Shown here: in pieces, positions 33,787-44,900 of the stretch
Layout of the letters: each line of letters begins with the position of its first letter
How positions within the stretch are numbered: position 1 is the first letter of the stretch
Assembly: GCA_020543525.1 (NCBI GenBank)
Contig: JAHYIO010000006.1
Location: forward strand, 1,240,001-1,304,000
Direction of reading: 5' to 3'
DNA: 64,000 bases
Source of the DNA: Coriolopsis trogii
Taxonomy: Eukaryota > Basidiomycota > Agaricomycetes > Polyporales > Polyporaceae
Program-made: the position numbers and the translations under genes
The notes under the pieces: generated by a model
Told to the model about the DNA's origin: nothing
Database searches by the model: none
The model's input: the letters and a program-made list of their open reading frames with translations, nothing else

Positions 33787-35593
33787 AGCTGTGGGACGCG
33801 ATGGGAGTGACTGCCCTGACGGGACTGCCAATCTCATAAGACCTGCTGGCTATATACAGCCAACAGGGATCGTGGCTCTCACGACCTGAGCAGAGTTTGG
33901 ACTGTAATGCATCATTACGTTGAGACCGATGAGGACGGCAAAGAAGTTGGAAATATATGCATACAGTGCAAAGGAGGCACCTTGAGAAGTTCGTATCCTT
34001 AGTAAGAGCTTGTGAGCATGAGGAACGTACATCGGCTTTACTCGGATTGATACACGCCTGAGGTTAAATCGAGGCACAAGTAGACTGTGCACCCACTACG
34101 CCGATAGGCGTGGTATCGACGGTTGCTACATCAAAGAGTCGCTCGCTAACCCTCCTGTAAATTCAGAATCGTATAGGTCTAGTCCAACTTAGTATCAACA
34201 GGACAGTAGGGAGGCGACGTACGTACAATCATTGTCGGTGCGTTGTGACGACACCTGACTCGCCTTTCATCAATCTCTGACTTGAAAGCCTTCTGCCTCC
34301 CTCACAGATGACGTTAGCCTTCGAACACCGCCGCATGACCATACTCGACACTTTGCCCACTGCGTTCGCCGCCATCGACGTGATGGGTTCAGGATATCCT
34401 CTATCATCGTAGCAAGTTCCTACTCCAGGTACAAATACACCAACTGGTGCACCTTGTCAGCGGTCGAACCGCAAGTAGCGACTTTGTTCGGCTCCCACTC
34501 GGAGTCCCTGCGCGCTTCGGATTCTCGCCGACAAGTTTCGAGTGAGAAACACCTCGCGGTCCATGCGACCGTGGAAGAAAGCTCTATCAATCAAGAGCGT
34601 TCCGGCTTGTAAAGATAAATAAGATGAGTTAGGCGGCGTGGCCAGGGACATTCTGTGTGATATTCGCCGTGGTGAATGGATGAGTAGCCCTGTATACCTG
34701 GCACCGTAGAAGCCGCGTCATAATTCGTTCGTACCTCAGGCTGGATGCATTAATGGGGGTAGCAGCTTCCAATACGCTAGTTTCGCACGACCTGAAAGGC
34801 GTTCAGGAGGTCGACGCCTTGTATGCACCAAAGACGGCGTGAAAGTGGCTTCGGGCCATGGTGGTTGGGAATCAAGCACTGCGGCCGAGTATGGGCGCTT
34901 CTACCGATTAGGAACTGATATCTACCAGGCGGCTTTTTAGCCATCGCTTGACGCTGACTTCATCGACGACACCCACTCGCATCCTGAGTGTAAGCTTTTC
35001 AGCAAAAGCCTCGTTCAATTTTTAGAGTGAATGCGAGTCTCTGATTATACAGGACCTTATCATTAGAAAGTCACAGTAGCAGCGTGACAAGGACAGCCCT
35101 GGAGCACAATGAATGGCTAGCTGAACAGTTATGAAGATTGGTACGTTCGAGGCTCATGTATTTACACAAAATTTGACAGAACTTCTGACTGGATCATTTC
35201 AGGTACTTATCGCAAATACCGTCCGAGTCGGCATCTTCCGTTAGCATGAAAACTTATCTCACTCTGGGGGGCACGTGCAGTCAGTACAAGCTCACCTTCA
35301 GTGTCCATGAATGTTGAGCGCGAAGTCAATAGTACGTTCAAATATTTGAGCCCCACCAGTCAACCATACCTCAAGATGGTCGCACGGTGAAAATCCAATG
35401 TCCAATGTCCACCCTCGGAGAAAGCAACTTGTGGTACGACTGTAAGAGGATCGTTCGCAACACTTCTCCGGCTAGAGTTCGACTCTAACCAGTTTCCTGA
35501 CAGCGTTATACGGCGCCTAGAGAGACCTGCAAGTCTTGTCAAGACCAGCTGTTGACGCTGTCACAGAAAAGGATTCGGCCCTCAAGGTTCCTA
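33787..35593. other. Long intergenic region, no recognisable gene
   Basis: No frame over 80 residues has a recognisable feature. A TATATA word at about 33850-33856 is 60-70 bp upstream of the P450 ATG and may serve it on the minus strand. The rest (33.9-35.6 kb) I cannot explain. Confidence 0.45.
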
Positions 35594-37258
35594 CTACCCG
35601 ATCCTAACAGCATCGACCCACTGCTCCAACCTGGTCCTCCAGAGGTCTTCATCCCGTACTCCTGAGTCCTGTTTGCAATACAGCACAAGTTCTCGCAGTC
35701 GGAATCCTCCACGCTGGCCACCGGCCCCTCCCGCACGCGCTTGGACAAAGCTCACCAATGCCTCGCAGAGCGCCTCCCCATTCCCCATATCGCTCTCGAA
35801 CCGGAGCACACGAAGCAGGGGACAGAGCGGCACCTCCCCACCGCCGCCAGAAGGCGTCAGAGCGTTCAACGCCTCCCGCAACGTCCAGTACCGCCCACGC
35901 ACCGCCAGCGTCTCGAGGAGAGGAAACGCCCCAAGGACGGTCGTCCACTCGCGCACGGTCACCTCCGCCGAGCGTCCGCCGGCCTCCAGATAGCGCACGG
36001 AGAGATGGCGGAGCTGGCCCGTCGTGTGTGTCGCCAGGATCCCACGCAGCCCTGGGTCCACCCCGGCCGATGACCAGCCGTGGGTGTCGACCACGGCGTG
36101 CACCGCCGCTACATATTGGCGCGCAAACGCCCCAGCCTTACGCTTGCCATCCCGAGAGCCTGAGGCCACTGCAAGGGCGGCGGCGTCGTGTTCCGGCGGG
36201 GTGCGCATCGCGTTGATCCTGTACCCCTTAGAGGACATGTCGAGCACGAGTGCCTTCGTCGACTCCAGGAGCGCGCGCGTGTTAGGCGGGATGAGGGCAG
36301 CGAGCAGAGCAGCACCCGTCGAGTACCGCTGCCGGTCCGCCCATTCGACAGGCACTCGGAGGTGGAGGGCAGCGGTGAGCGGGAGCGTGAGTGCCTTGAG
36401 GAGGCGCGCCGTGAACGCGAACTCGTTTTCCAGATACAAGCTGCGCAGGTGCAGGAGCGCGACCGTTTTCGGGAGTCCTTGCTCCTCGTCATCGGCCTGC
36501 TCTGACGCCGTGTCTCGTAGATCGACCGGGGCGAACCGCGAGAGGTCGAGCGTCTCGAGCGTGCCAGAGGCAGCGTGCAAGGCACGCACGAGGTCGCCGA
36601 ACGTGAACTCGTTCTCCACACAGCAGCACTCGTGCAGCCGGAGAGACCTCATCTTCCCGTAGAACGCAGGGCTGCGCGGGATGGAGACCCCACTCAGGGC
36701 CAGTGCTCGTATGTGCGGATGTGTCTCCGCCGACAGCCCGAGCGACACTTCAGATTTTGAGCGCCAGTCGGCAGGGAGGACCAAGAGCTCCTCGAGCGCG
36801 GGCATGGCGAGCGTGCAGAGCTGCAAGACGCCGTTCGGCCTGTCTCCGTTGTGCTCGATCCCGTTGTGCCCATGCACATGGAGCGCTCGAATCCTGTCCG
36901 CGTGGGGAGCGATCAGGGGGACGGCTGCTGAGACGGCTGCCTGGGGGACGCTGTTCAAATGGAGGTCGATCTGGGCGTGCTGAGTGCGGAGGAGGCAGAC
37001 GCGGAGCCAGTCGAGGTTCGATCCGACGTGGATGACGCGCCAGAGCGCGGACGTGTCGCAGGCGACTTTGCACCAATGCTTGCAGACGAGGAGGAGGCGC
37101 ATCCAGGAGGTGGGCGAGGGGGTCTTGTGCACGAGGGCGGCGACGATGACGAAGGTCTCCATGAGGAGCTCGACGGGGAGGTCGTGGATCGTTCGCACTG
37201 GTACATTGGATGGACCGCGAGCAAGGACGGGTTGTATGTCTGACGATATTGACGCCAT
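35594..37258 (-). CDS. F-box protein
   Basis: This is a single-exon gene of 554 residues. After a short N-terminus the F-box-like domain reads IHDLPVELLMETFVIVAALV, then SWMRLLLVCKHWCKVACDT and SALWRVIHV (residues 22-80). It matches the agaricomycete pattern L-P-x-E-L-L followed by V-C-x-x-W and L-W-R. The rest is leucine-rich in irregular repeats (for example LCTLAMPALEELLVLPADW and LRSLYLENEFAFTARLL), probably a substrate-binding LRR-like fold. F-box proteins link targets to Skp1-cullin ubiquitin ligases. Such genes occur in very large, fast-evolving sets in Agaricomycetes. The substrate is unknown. The long antisense frames here are GC-driven shadows. Confidence 0.83.
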   Translation of the reverse strand: MASISSDIQPVLARGPSNVPVRTIHDLPVELLMETFVIVAALVHKTPSPTSWMRLLLVCKHWCKVACDTSALWRVIHVGSNLDWLRVCLLRTQHAQIDLHLNSVPQAAVSAAVPLIAPHADRIRALHVHGHNGIEHNGDRPNGVLQLCTLAMPALEELLVLPADWRSKSEVSLGLSAETHPHIRALALSGVSIPRSPAFYGKMRSLRLHECCCVENEFTFGDLVRALHAASGTLETLDLSRFAPVDLRDTASEQADDEEQGLPKTVALLHLRSLYLENEFAFTARLLKALTLPLTAALHLRVPVEWADRQRYSTGAALLAALIPPNTRALLESTKALVLDMSSKGYRINAMRTPPEHDAAALAVASGSRDGKRKAGAFARQYVAAVHAVVDTHGWSSAGVDPGLRGILATHTTGQLRHLSVRYLEAGGRSAEVTVREWTTVLGAFPLLETLAVRGRYWTLREALNALTPSGGGGEVPLCPLLRVLRFESDMGNGEALCEALVSFVQARAGGAGGQRGGFRLRELVLYCKQDSGVRDEDLWRTRLEQWVDAVRIG

Positions 37259-38008
37259 GGGTTATGGCACTTGTATGTTTCGAGCGACGGAGTTTGCCGT
37301 TCAGAGAGCGGAGTGAAGTTCGATAGACAAGCGTCGCATGCACCGGTGGGCGAAGCTGCGGACTTCCCGCGATCACGCTCAATCGATCCCCTAAGTTCGT
37401 GATGAGTACTTGTCCATATATCAGAGTCATATCGCGCAGAATATGACCCACACACCTTGCCCGAACACTCAGGAGGGAGTGATAAAAGTGGGAGGAGGTC
37501 AAGACAGTTAGCTCCGACCATTATATCACTTTGCATACAGTCATGGCGGTGCTACGGTGAGAACTCGAAGACTGATCTGCGCGCTCGATATCAACTCTCT
37601 ATCCGTCGAAGCGCACACGGAAGGTGCAAGCCAGCCGTTGTACTTCGCAACGGCCTTGTGCGCATGAGGCTTGCTCGTACGAGTAGAGACAACTGAAACT
37701 GCCCTGCGAGAACAGGCATGGAACAGAACGACACGGATTGGAAAAGGAGGGCACTGTGGTCGCGTTAGCGCGCGCCTCAAAGGTGCCGCGTTTACAAGCT
37801 CCAATGTCCGCACTGGGTGTCGAGAAACACGAAGAGTATCAGAGAGTGAAAATAAGGCTGCAACGGGAACGCAGATGGACCGCGCTTCAAGCACAGAACA
37901 GATGAACCCACCGTTCAGCATCACCTTTCATAAAAGTACAACAAATTGAATAGAAACAAACCTGACGCACACAGTCCGAGCCAAATCATACCCCACTCCT
38001 CGCACAGC
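37259..38008. other. Intergenic, no recognisable gene
   Basis: This stretch is upstream of the F-box gene and downstream of the membrane-protein gene at 38009. Frames of up to 193 residues antisense to the F-box promoter have no recognisable content. Confidence 0.45.
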
Positions 38009-39103
38009 TCACTCCATTCTTCCCTTCTCGCCCTGCCCGCCATGTGCCTCCTCCGACCACGGAACACACGCAACCCCGAGCGTATACTCGCCCAGCTCTC
38101 CCTCGCGCCCCTCCTCCTCCACATCCACATCCGCACCCTTCGCCTTCCGCGCCCTCGTGCGTTCCGGCGAAGGCATCGACACGAGCACCAACACCTGCAG
38201 CCCACGCACAGGCGCCTCCTCTCCCCCGGCGGCGCCCGCGACCCCAGCGTGCTGCTGCTGGGCCTCCGCCGCCCGCGCCTGTGCCCGCCGGAGAGCCTCC
38301 TCAGGCATGAGCGGCCGCGCGATAAAGTCCGGGATCCGGTGCCCGCGCCAACGCATCTCTGGCTGGGGCAGCGGTCTCCCGCGCGTCGTGTCTCGACGCG
38401 GCGCCTGCGCTGGGTCCCGAAGGTGGGTGGCTGGAATTGGGACGTGGAGGGTGCGCATGCCTGCACGGGAGAGCGCGTAGCCCATGGCGCCCATTCCGCC
38501 CGCCGCCCAGCGGATGAAGGACGGTGGAGGGTCCGGCTCTGGGTGTGTGTGTGTTGGGGCGGCGGGGGCGGCGGCGGGGTCAGGTTGCGGTGGAGTGGTG
38601 CGGACGTATGTAGCGCATATGGGCTAAGGGCCGGCGGGGACGGGACGGATTTTGAGCGACTGCGCTCCTTGCTTTGATCTGTGGGGAGGGAGAATGCTCA
38701 CCGTGAGGTTTCGCCAGGTATGTGCTATCCCTGATGGACCTGGCTTGGCGGGCAGCTCGTTTGGGAAGACGTCCCAGAGGATGGGCCGTTGGCGGAGAGT
38801 GGTAGGGGCGCGACCTGTGTCGAGACCGGTGATTTGGAGACCAAAGTTGCGTCGGAGTGTGCGGGTAACCCGTCGGGAGCCTAGACCACAGCCGAGGAAA
38901 AAGAGAAAGACGGCGATGAAGGTGACGAGGAAGCTGAAGGGGAGAGAGGAGTTTGGGTTCAGGACCCCGCCAGGAGAGCCTCCGTCGTCGGTGGACGTTG
39001 CGCTGGTCATGTCATTTGAGATGGTCTTGGTCGTTGCTGGCTGAGACTGAAAGAGAGTCGCCAGATGGAGAGTGAGCGAAGGGGTGAGTACCGTTGCAGC
39101 CAT
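38009..39103 (-). CDS. Single-pass membrane protein, family unknown
   Basis: There are two exons. Exon 1 starts at 39103 (MAATVLTPSLTLHLATLF) and ends RNLT at a GTGAGC donor near 38700. Exon 2 starts after CCCTTAG near 38628 (PICATYVRTTPPQPDP) in a frame that stays open to 38009, ending GEKGRME. There is one clear membrane helix, LPFSFLVTFIAVFLFFLGCG, at about residues 54-73. Downstream are WDVFPNELPAKPGPSG, a Pro/Ala-rich linker, RWAAGGMGAMGYALSRAGM, PEMRWRGHRIPDFIARPLMP and an acidic, Glu-rich tail. The protein is about 350 residues. I do not recognise a domain; the conserved-looking middle part suggests a real, basidiomycete-type gene. It is divergent from the DUF202 gene, 476 bp away, so they may share a promoter region. 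Confidence 0.62.
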
Positions 39104-39579
39104 GGTCGTCCGCTGATCTGAATCGGACAGCTTGGGTGGAGAAGATGACGGCGAGGGTATCAGGGCATGTCCAGGATGAGCCTCGGCAGCGATGGTGGGG
39201 ATGTCGCAGCAGGGAGGAGGTCGTGCAGCCGTCGTCAGGTCGTGGACGGGGGAGGAGGTCGTGGTAGACGGCGTGGGTGTGCGAGAGAAGAGTGCGATGG
39301 CGTGAGGAACGACCGACCATAGTCCGGACGCTGTCTGTCACTTCTCTCCCTCGTCGCACTCACACGAGCAAAAATACGGGTGCCGCAGCCTGTCCAGTGT
39401 CCTCGCATCCGTTTGTCATGTGTATCGCTTCGAGGATAGAGGGTGGCAGGCAGGAGAGAGCTCGAAAGGAACAGAGCTCGCCGTGTCCGAGTCCGACGTC
39501 GTTGTTGGAGCTCGGCCCGCTCATCCGTACTCTCTGTGCCGTAAGCGCCGTCGTCATCCCCTGTTCGACGCGGACCTCC

Positions 39580-40053
39580 ATGTCCTCCTCCGTCCTCTCC
39601 CGCATTCGCGCTCCTCTCTACAGGAACACCGGCTCTGTCGCGCGCGACCACCTTGCGTCTGAGCGTACGTTTTTGGCCTGGCTGCGCACAGGCCTCGGCT
39701 TCGTCGCACTCGGGATAGCCATCGAACGCTTCTCCCAGCTCGACCTCTCCGACCTTCTCCCTCCAAAGCCCACCTCCTCACCCCGCGGGCGGAACATACA
39801 TGACCAACATGGCTTCAGGGAGACGTCGGACATACTTGTGGGTGCGCTGCTAGGCACGGGGAGTGGCAGCATCGTCTACGGCACAACCAGGTACTTCCAG
39901 ACCATGAGATTGTTGGAGCAAGGCTTCTATAGGCCTGCATATTGGGGCGCCGCCGGTCTCGGGGTCGCAGTCGCAGGTTTGGCAGGAACCGTATACTGGA
40001 CTGCAGTTGGGCATAGGTGGAAGCAGCAGGAAGAAGAGAACGGTCGCTCTTGA
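39580..40053 (+). CDS. DUF202-family membrane protein
   Basis: The start chosen is the ATG at 39580 (MSSSVLSRIRAPLYRNTG). The frame is open further upstream, but that part is not domain-like. DUF202 begins ARDHLASERTFLAWLRTGLG, the family hallmark R-x-x-L-A-x-E-R-T-x-L-A-W-x-R-T. The first helix is GLGFVALGIAIERFSQL, the second SDILVGALLGTGSGSIVYG, and the third PAYWGAAGLGVAVAGLAGTV. The protein ends EEENGRS with TGA at 40051-40053 (157 residues). In other fungi this fold occurs alone or at the C-terminus of vacuolar transporter chaperones. Here there is no SPX or polyphosphate polymerase domain. Its role is unknown, and it probably sits in an internal membrane. Confidence 0.85.
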   Translation: MSSSVLSRIRAPLYRNTGSVARDHLASERTFLAWLRTGLGFVALGIAIERFSQLDLSDLLPPKPTSSPRGRNIHDQHGFRETSDILVGALLGTGSGSIVYGTTRYFQTMRLLEQGFYRPAYWGAAGLGVAVAGLAGTVYWTAVGHRWKQQEEENGRS

Positions 40054-40180
40054 CCTCGTCTCCGAGATACATTCAGGTAAGCTTAAGCTAAATTACGGCC
40101 CTGACACATCCATCTTATACATGCGCGAAGAAAGATTACACAGTCCATTCTTGATCCAATGCACCAGTGGCTCTGGATGG

Positions 40181-41540
40181 TCATTCCCCGCCCATGGCCA
40201 TCCGTTCGTCTTCTTCTGCCGTCCACATCCCGAGCAAAGCTGTACATTCTCTCCTGACGTTCTTGAATGCTGGAGCATCCGTGGCTTCGAGAAGGGGGAG
40301 TGCGGCGCTGATTGCAACATACGGATTCAAGGTGAGCGTTCGCCAATCGCTCCAGACGGGTTCCGTGAAGGTAACGCTCGGTACGGGAGGCATGGACTCT
40401 GGGCGGAAGACGAGCACGTCGAAAGACGGGAGCTCCACCTGTAGGTTCAAGGAGGCCATTGTTGGTCATGGGATGGCGACGCGAAGACGTGCAACAAGGT
40501 GCGTACAGGTTTGAATCGTATCTCCGGGTTCTTCATGTCCCCCGAGATCCCGTCGTCGACGAAAGTGTCTGCGGGTGGCGGCTCATACCCATCCCAGGCT
40601 GCTAGAGAGGTAGTGGTTTCCGCTTCAGCGTTGAGTTTGGCAAGTGTGCTCGACACCTGTGATACATACATCAAGCAACGAGGTCAAGAAACGACGACTA
40701 GAAGGGCGAAGGAGGAAGCATCACCTCATCGAGCATATTATCCGTCATCGTCACGTCGCCGTCTGCTTCCTCGCGTCCAGTGTTGGGTGGTGGATCAGTC
40801 ACACCTTCTGTACCCCTAGCGGCCTGCTCACGGAAGGAAGCACCAGGAACCCAGCGCCACGTCCCTGCGTCGTGCGCCTCGGCATGCGGCCTGCACACTG
40901 CGCACACGCACATACACCAGACACATCGTCAGCTCATCGTCCCTCGCGAGCATCCCGGCTACGACTCCGGAACACACATAACCACGTACGTGTCATCAAG
41001 TTCGTCCAGTCGTCGCGCGAGTAGCCTTGCGGGAGGAGCTTGAGCGATTTGAGCCACGAGATCGGCTAAGTCGCGACGTCGACCGCGCGGGGCACACCCG
41101 TTCGCGACATGATGAGCCCTCGACGCCTCCTGCTGCACAAGCGACAACCTGACCGCACTCACGTTCACGTCCTTCAAGTCCTGCCCCTGCCCCTGCGCGT
41201 CCGCGGTTCGGTGCTGCAGCACCGCGCGCACGACGACGAGCTCGTTCACGTCGCTCTGCCCGCAGAGCAGGCACTGCTGCCCGTGTCTCCGGATCGTCGC
41301 GAAGACCGTCCGGCGGGGGAGCTGCTCGGGGGCGTTGGGCGCGTTGTGGCTCTGGCCGGCCCCTGCCGTCGATGTGGCCCCCGCTTCGGCGGAGTTGGAG
41401 TCGTCGTAGAGCGCGAAGAAGGAGGCGTCGCTGGTCGTGCTGAGCGCGCTCGGGGGACGGGTCGGTGGGGCGAAGTTGGGATCGAGGGGGCTTGGGCTCG
41501 GCGCGAGGGCTTCGAAGGTGAGAGGGTCTGTTGATTGCAT
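40181..41540 (-). CDS. HNH-nuclease-like protein, paralogue A (central Asn not visible)
   Basis: There are four exons by eye. The start at 41540 (MQSTDPLTFEALAPSPS) leads through a Ser/Ala-rich N-terminus to IRRHGQQCLLCGQSDV and VVVRAVLQHRTADAQ, the CxxC-to-His start of an HNH_2-type fold. Exon 1 ends LDELDDT. Exon 2 reads PHAEAHDAGTWRWVPGASF (about 40893-40720), the second His and the conserved Trp-x-x-x-P. Exon 3 reads SSTLAKLNAEAETTT and VDDGISGDMKNPEIRFKP. Exon 4 reads VELPSFDVLVFRPESMPP, LTLNPYVAISAALPLL and ends AMGGE at 40181. The last parts match the C-terminal domain of the paralogue at 45874-46848 (YDLVVFRPNQMPE; LNPYVVLSSVLPM). The Asn expected between the two His (NLM in that paralogue) is not seen here, so activity is doubtful. 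I infer a diverged member of a local family. Confidence 0.65.
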
Positions 41541-42149
41541 GCTGTCTTGGTGTCTCGGTCGATGGATGTCTGGGGGCGCGGTGTCTTGTTGTGAGTGATG
41601 AGTGAGGACTGGGAGGCGCTGCAATCGGTCAGAACGCACGGGTGCTGCAGGAGGATACCTGCGCGTGCTGGTGTTGGTGGTGGTGGTGAGTAGCAAGAGA
41701 TACAAGGTTAGGATCGGAAGGAGATCATATCGCGACAAGCTGTGAGACTGAAGTCAGGGTAAGGCGTACGGCCGCGGCGATGGGGTCTAGACTGGAAGCA
41801 TGCGGCGGATAGCGCAGATGTGTACGTACGTATATGGATGTGAGGGGCGAACATGTGCCCCACCGCAAGGCCCTCGTGTGGCGTGCAACCTGTGTGGGGC
41901 CGGTGCGAGTTTGCCTTGATTGTCTCAGACTGTTGTTCGTTCACGCTGATTGAGTGAAGGCCTGCTGCTGGTATACTCAACAGTCCAACAATCCACTTCA
42001 GACAACGGGTGGGATTGGCAGCATGCGACAAGCTGTAGAGATTACTTTCGCATGAGAAGGCTACCGACACAACGCCATGACTGCTCATCCTCGCAGTACT
42101 TGTTCTCCTCTCAGCCTTTTACCATCTACATCTACCATTCTCACCGTTC
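41541..42149. other. Intergenic between HNH paralogues
   Basis: This is upstream DNA of paralogue A and the tail of the HNH pseudogene. I see no other feature. Confidence 0.4.
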
Positions 42150-43340
42150 ATCCCCCTCTTCACTTATTTCCGTACCGTGTTCCTCCTCTGAGAATAGCGA
42201 GCTCTCGTCTAATGTAGAACTATCGGACGAGAAGACGTTCTCCTCATCTCGCTCCTCCGAGTCGTCCTCACTAGTTCTTTAGTCGTACACCTCGCCAGAG
42301 TGCATCTCTTCTTGCGTCACGTTCTGGGCTTCGCAATCTCTGTCGTTCTCTTCCTCTTCGCTCTCTTCGATATCTTCCTCGAATTCCCAATCTCGAGTAT
42401 CGTCTCTAGTTCTGACTTGGACGGCTTCCAAGGCGAGTTCCATACGTTTCTCAGTTGCAGGCACTCATTCTCCAACGCCAGCAGCTCCGCATCCGGAGGC
42501 GGCCAATACGCTCCTTCTACGACGCCAAGCAGTGCGGCGAAGACCACGTACGGATGCAGGGCCAGTTTCCTGCCCAACGGGCGAACGCGGAGAGATCTCT
42601 CTCGCGTTTGCTCGCCAGCTCCATGGGTGGTTACTGAATCATCCGTCTTCAGCGACAGAAAGTGAGCGGCATGATCGCCCGGGACTCACACATCGTCTCA
42701 GCAACCAGGGGACCTCTACCTGTTGCTCTACGAAAGACATATCTATCAGGAGGCGAGTCGCGACAATATGGATGGAGGTGCGTACCAGCTTGAACCGTAC
42801 CTCAGGGTCCTTCATGTCCCCCGAGATTCCGTCATCGACGGGTGTCTGCGGGTGGCGGCTCGGACCCATCCCGGGCTGCTAGCAAGAGTCTTGCAAGTAT
42901 GCTTGACACCTGGTCAAAAAGGTCAACATACGACCTGCAGAGCAAAGGAGGAAACAATACCTCATCGACCGTATCATCCGTTCGCGGGCGACATGATCAG
43001 CCCTTGACATCTCCAGCAGTGCAGCGAAGCCTGACGGCACTCATGTTCACGTTCTCCACATTCGGAACGTGAGGTGTATTCGTCTTGAGTGATCCCCGAC
43101 TGCGCTGGTGCTGCTGGTGTCGGCACGGGTGGGTGCTGGTGCAGATATCGACATGCCCGATTTCCCTTAGCTCGCCGGACGATGATTCGAGTACTGTAAG
43201 TCGTCGTGGTCACATCGACAGCGGCGCAGAGGACAAGACATCCCATCTTTCGACGGCATCGAGAGGAGTGCTTTCGGAACCATGGGTGACACGCCATGGT
43301 GATGGTGCATCTGGCCGTGGTGGGAGTAGTAGAGTGACGA
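42150..43340 (-). pseudogene. HNH-nuclease-like pseudogene, paralogue B
   Basis: The order of blocks matches paralogue A but the reading is broken. A degenerate CxxC region (RRKMGCLVLCAAVDV, about 43245) is followed by VENVNMSAVRL (about 43070), equal to DVNVSAVRL in A. A 2-nt deletion just after it shifts the frame. About 300 bp containing the second-His exon of A are missing (near 42990). In the shared intron and next exon, A reads CCGCCACCCGCAGACACTTT before GTCGACGACGG, while B has lost two of these bases and shifts frame before VDDGISGDMKDPEVRFKLV. The C-terminal block LHPYVVFAALLGVVEGAYW is intact (about 42565-42505). Beyond it, an alternative frame gives an acidic tail (EEDIEESEEEEND) broken by TAA at 42279-42281. 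I infer an inactivated tandem copy. Confidence 0.78.
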
Positions 43341-43535
43341 GAGCGGCGTCGTGGCAAATCGACGACGAGGGGACGTTATGAGGGGCCCAGTCAGCATCTG
43401 CGCGAAGCTGCCGTCAGCAAGCGCTCTCGCCAAACAAGGTATGTCTCTATGCACATCTGCGACATTGCTGATAATGTGGACGGCGTAGCAGAGAGAAGCA
43501 ACGGCCTTGCGGCCGAAGATGGAGAGGCAACCAAT

Positions 43536-43601
43536 ATCAAACCTAGACGGCATACTACAGACGCGCACATCAAACCTAGACGGCATACTACAGACGCGCA
43601 C
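43536..43601 (+). repeat. Perfect 33-bp tandem repeat, two units
   Basis: Units 43536-43568 and 43569-43601 are identical (starting ATCAAACCTAGACGGCATAC). Thirty-three bases keep any frame: a plus-strand frame reads IKPRRHTTDAH twice. That frame (43449-43703) has no recognisable domain, so coding is doubtful. Confidence 0.85.
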
Positions 43602-44461
43602 ACTCGCAATCGTCCATCGCTGAGGATGTGGCAAGAATGGGGGGAGCAGAAGAGATGCTTACCCGATATGGAGCTCGTCCTCGTCATGTTGGGAGCGCGA
43701 TAGGGTGTGGCAGACATGTACTACAGGTCACGCCGGTGCGCGCGATACGTCTCGCACGCGCATTCATGATCCTACTGAGGCTCCTTGCGTTGAACCAGCG
43801 ACACCTGGCGGGAGATCTTGATGCCGGTAGCGTGCCAGGCCTATCGGGGGTCGCCGTCAATCGGATCCATGCGCGAGAGCTGGTCCATGATGCTCATTTG
43901 TATGTACTAGGCCGCCGCTCCTTATGCTGATGTGTGGTTCGTGGTAGGTGGCAGGAGGCGCTGGCGTCCGCAATTGACGTTCAGTAATACATAATACGAA
44001 GAGGGGAAGGCGCACAGAGAAAGGGATGATCAGCCGCACATCCGCCTGTACCGTGGCGCAACATTCATCGCGAACGATCGAACGCGGCCGCATCTAGTCG
44101 GGTCGCTTGGGTCCCCAGCCGGGGCGCGCTGATATGGAAGCAGAGGTCTGTCTGTGATGGGCGGTCTTCGACACATTTGAGGGTACCGCAAGGAGGTAAC
44201 GACGGACGGTGAATAACAAGTGAGCATTAGCACATGCGGAAGCAATGGTGACAATGAACATGACCCACTTTTCGTTCTACATGGCACGTCCTGTAATCAT
44301 TGTGCACCGAGAGCGGTGAAGGAGAGAACGGGACGTCAGCGCGGGCAGAGGAGGCGTGCACAACGAGTCGGCGGAATGGACTGATAGATCCGGCGAAATG
44401 AGCTGGTGACCTCCACTACTAACATAGCCTCAACACAGCCGTCCGACTGGTGCAATGGATA
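43602..44461. other. No recognisable gene
   Basis: A plus frame at 43628-43930 and minus frames around 43.9-44.3 kb have no recognisable content. Confidence 0.4.
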
Positions 44462-44590
44462 GTCGCTCATAGGGCCATGGTGCGGCCCAGCGAGCAATCG
44501 TGCACTGTCGTAACAACTGCTTGTAGGTCGGTAACACAATTGCGGGAAATGCACATAGGGCCATGGTGCGACCCAGCGAACATACCCGCA
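44462..44590 (-). repeat. ~125 bp dispersed repeat, copy 2
   Basis: The reverse complement contains CGCTGGGTCGCACCATGGCC, then about 60 bp, then CAGTGCACGATTGCTCGCTG and GGCCGCACCATGGCCCTATG. The same arrangement lies on the plus strand at 9258-9373, 35 kb away. The outer sub-units are conserved better than the spacer. Confidence 0.7.
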
Positions 44591-44720
44591 TTGCGTCTGT
44601 ATGACTTATGGTAGTGTGGGTCCCAAACATGTATACTAACTCATGTATAGAGACAATGAGCCCCCGGACCACACTGCCGGCCGCAAACAGTGAGGGCTTT
44701 CCTTTGATGCGCTACGGACA

Positions 44721-44900
44721 AGTTGCCGCCAGCCTCAGAGGCCCATGCCTCGTCGACTTCGACTGCTACCCCATGGTAGACCCATCCGCATGTCTCCGAG
44801 CACGCCCCAAGTGTGGCACGCCCGAAGAGGTGCAATAGTTAGGCTGCCGCCAGCCTCTGGAGCCCATGCTCCATTGAACTGCGACCGCCGCCCCACGGCG
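44721..44900 (+). repeat. Diverged ~60 bp tandem duplication
   Basis: The segment from 44721 (TTGCCGCCAGCCTCAGAGGC) and that from 44842 (CTGCCGCCAGCCTCTGGAGC) align over about 60 bases with moderate identity. No gene is evident around them. Confidence 0.5.
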
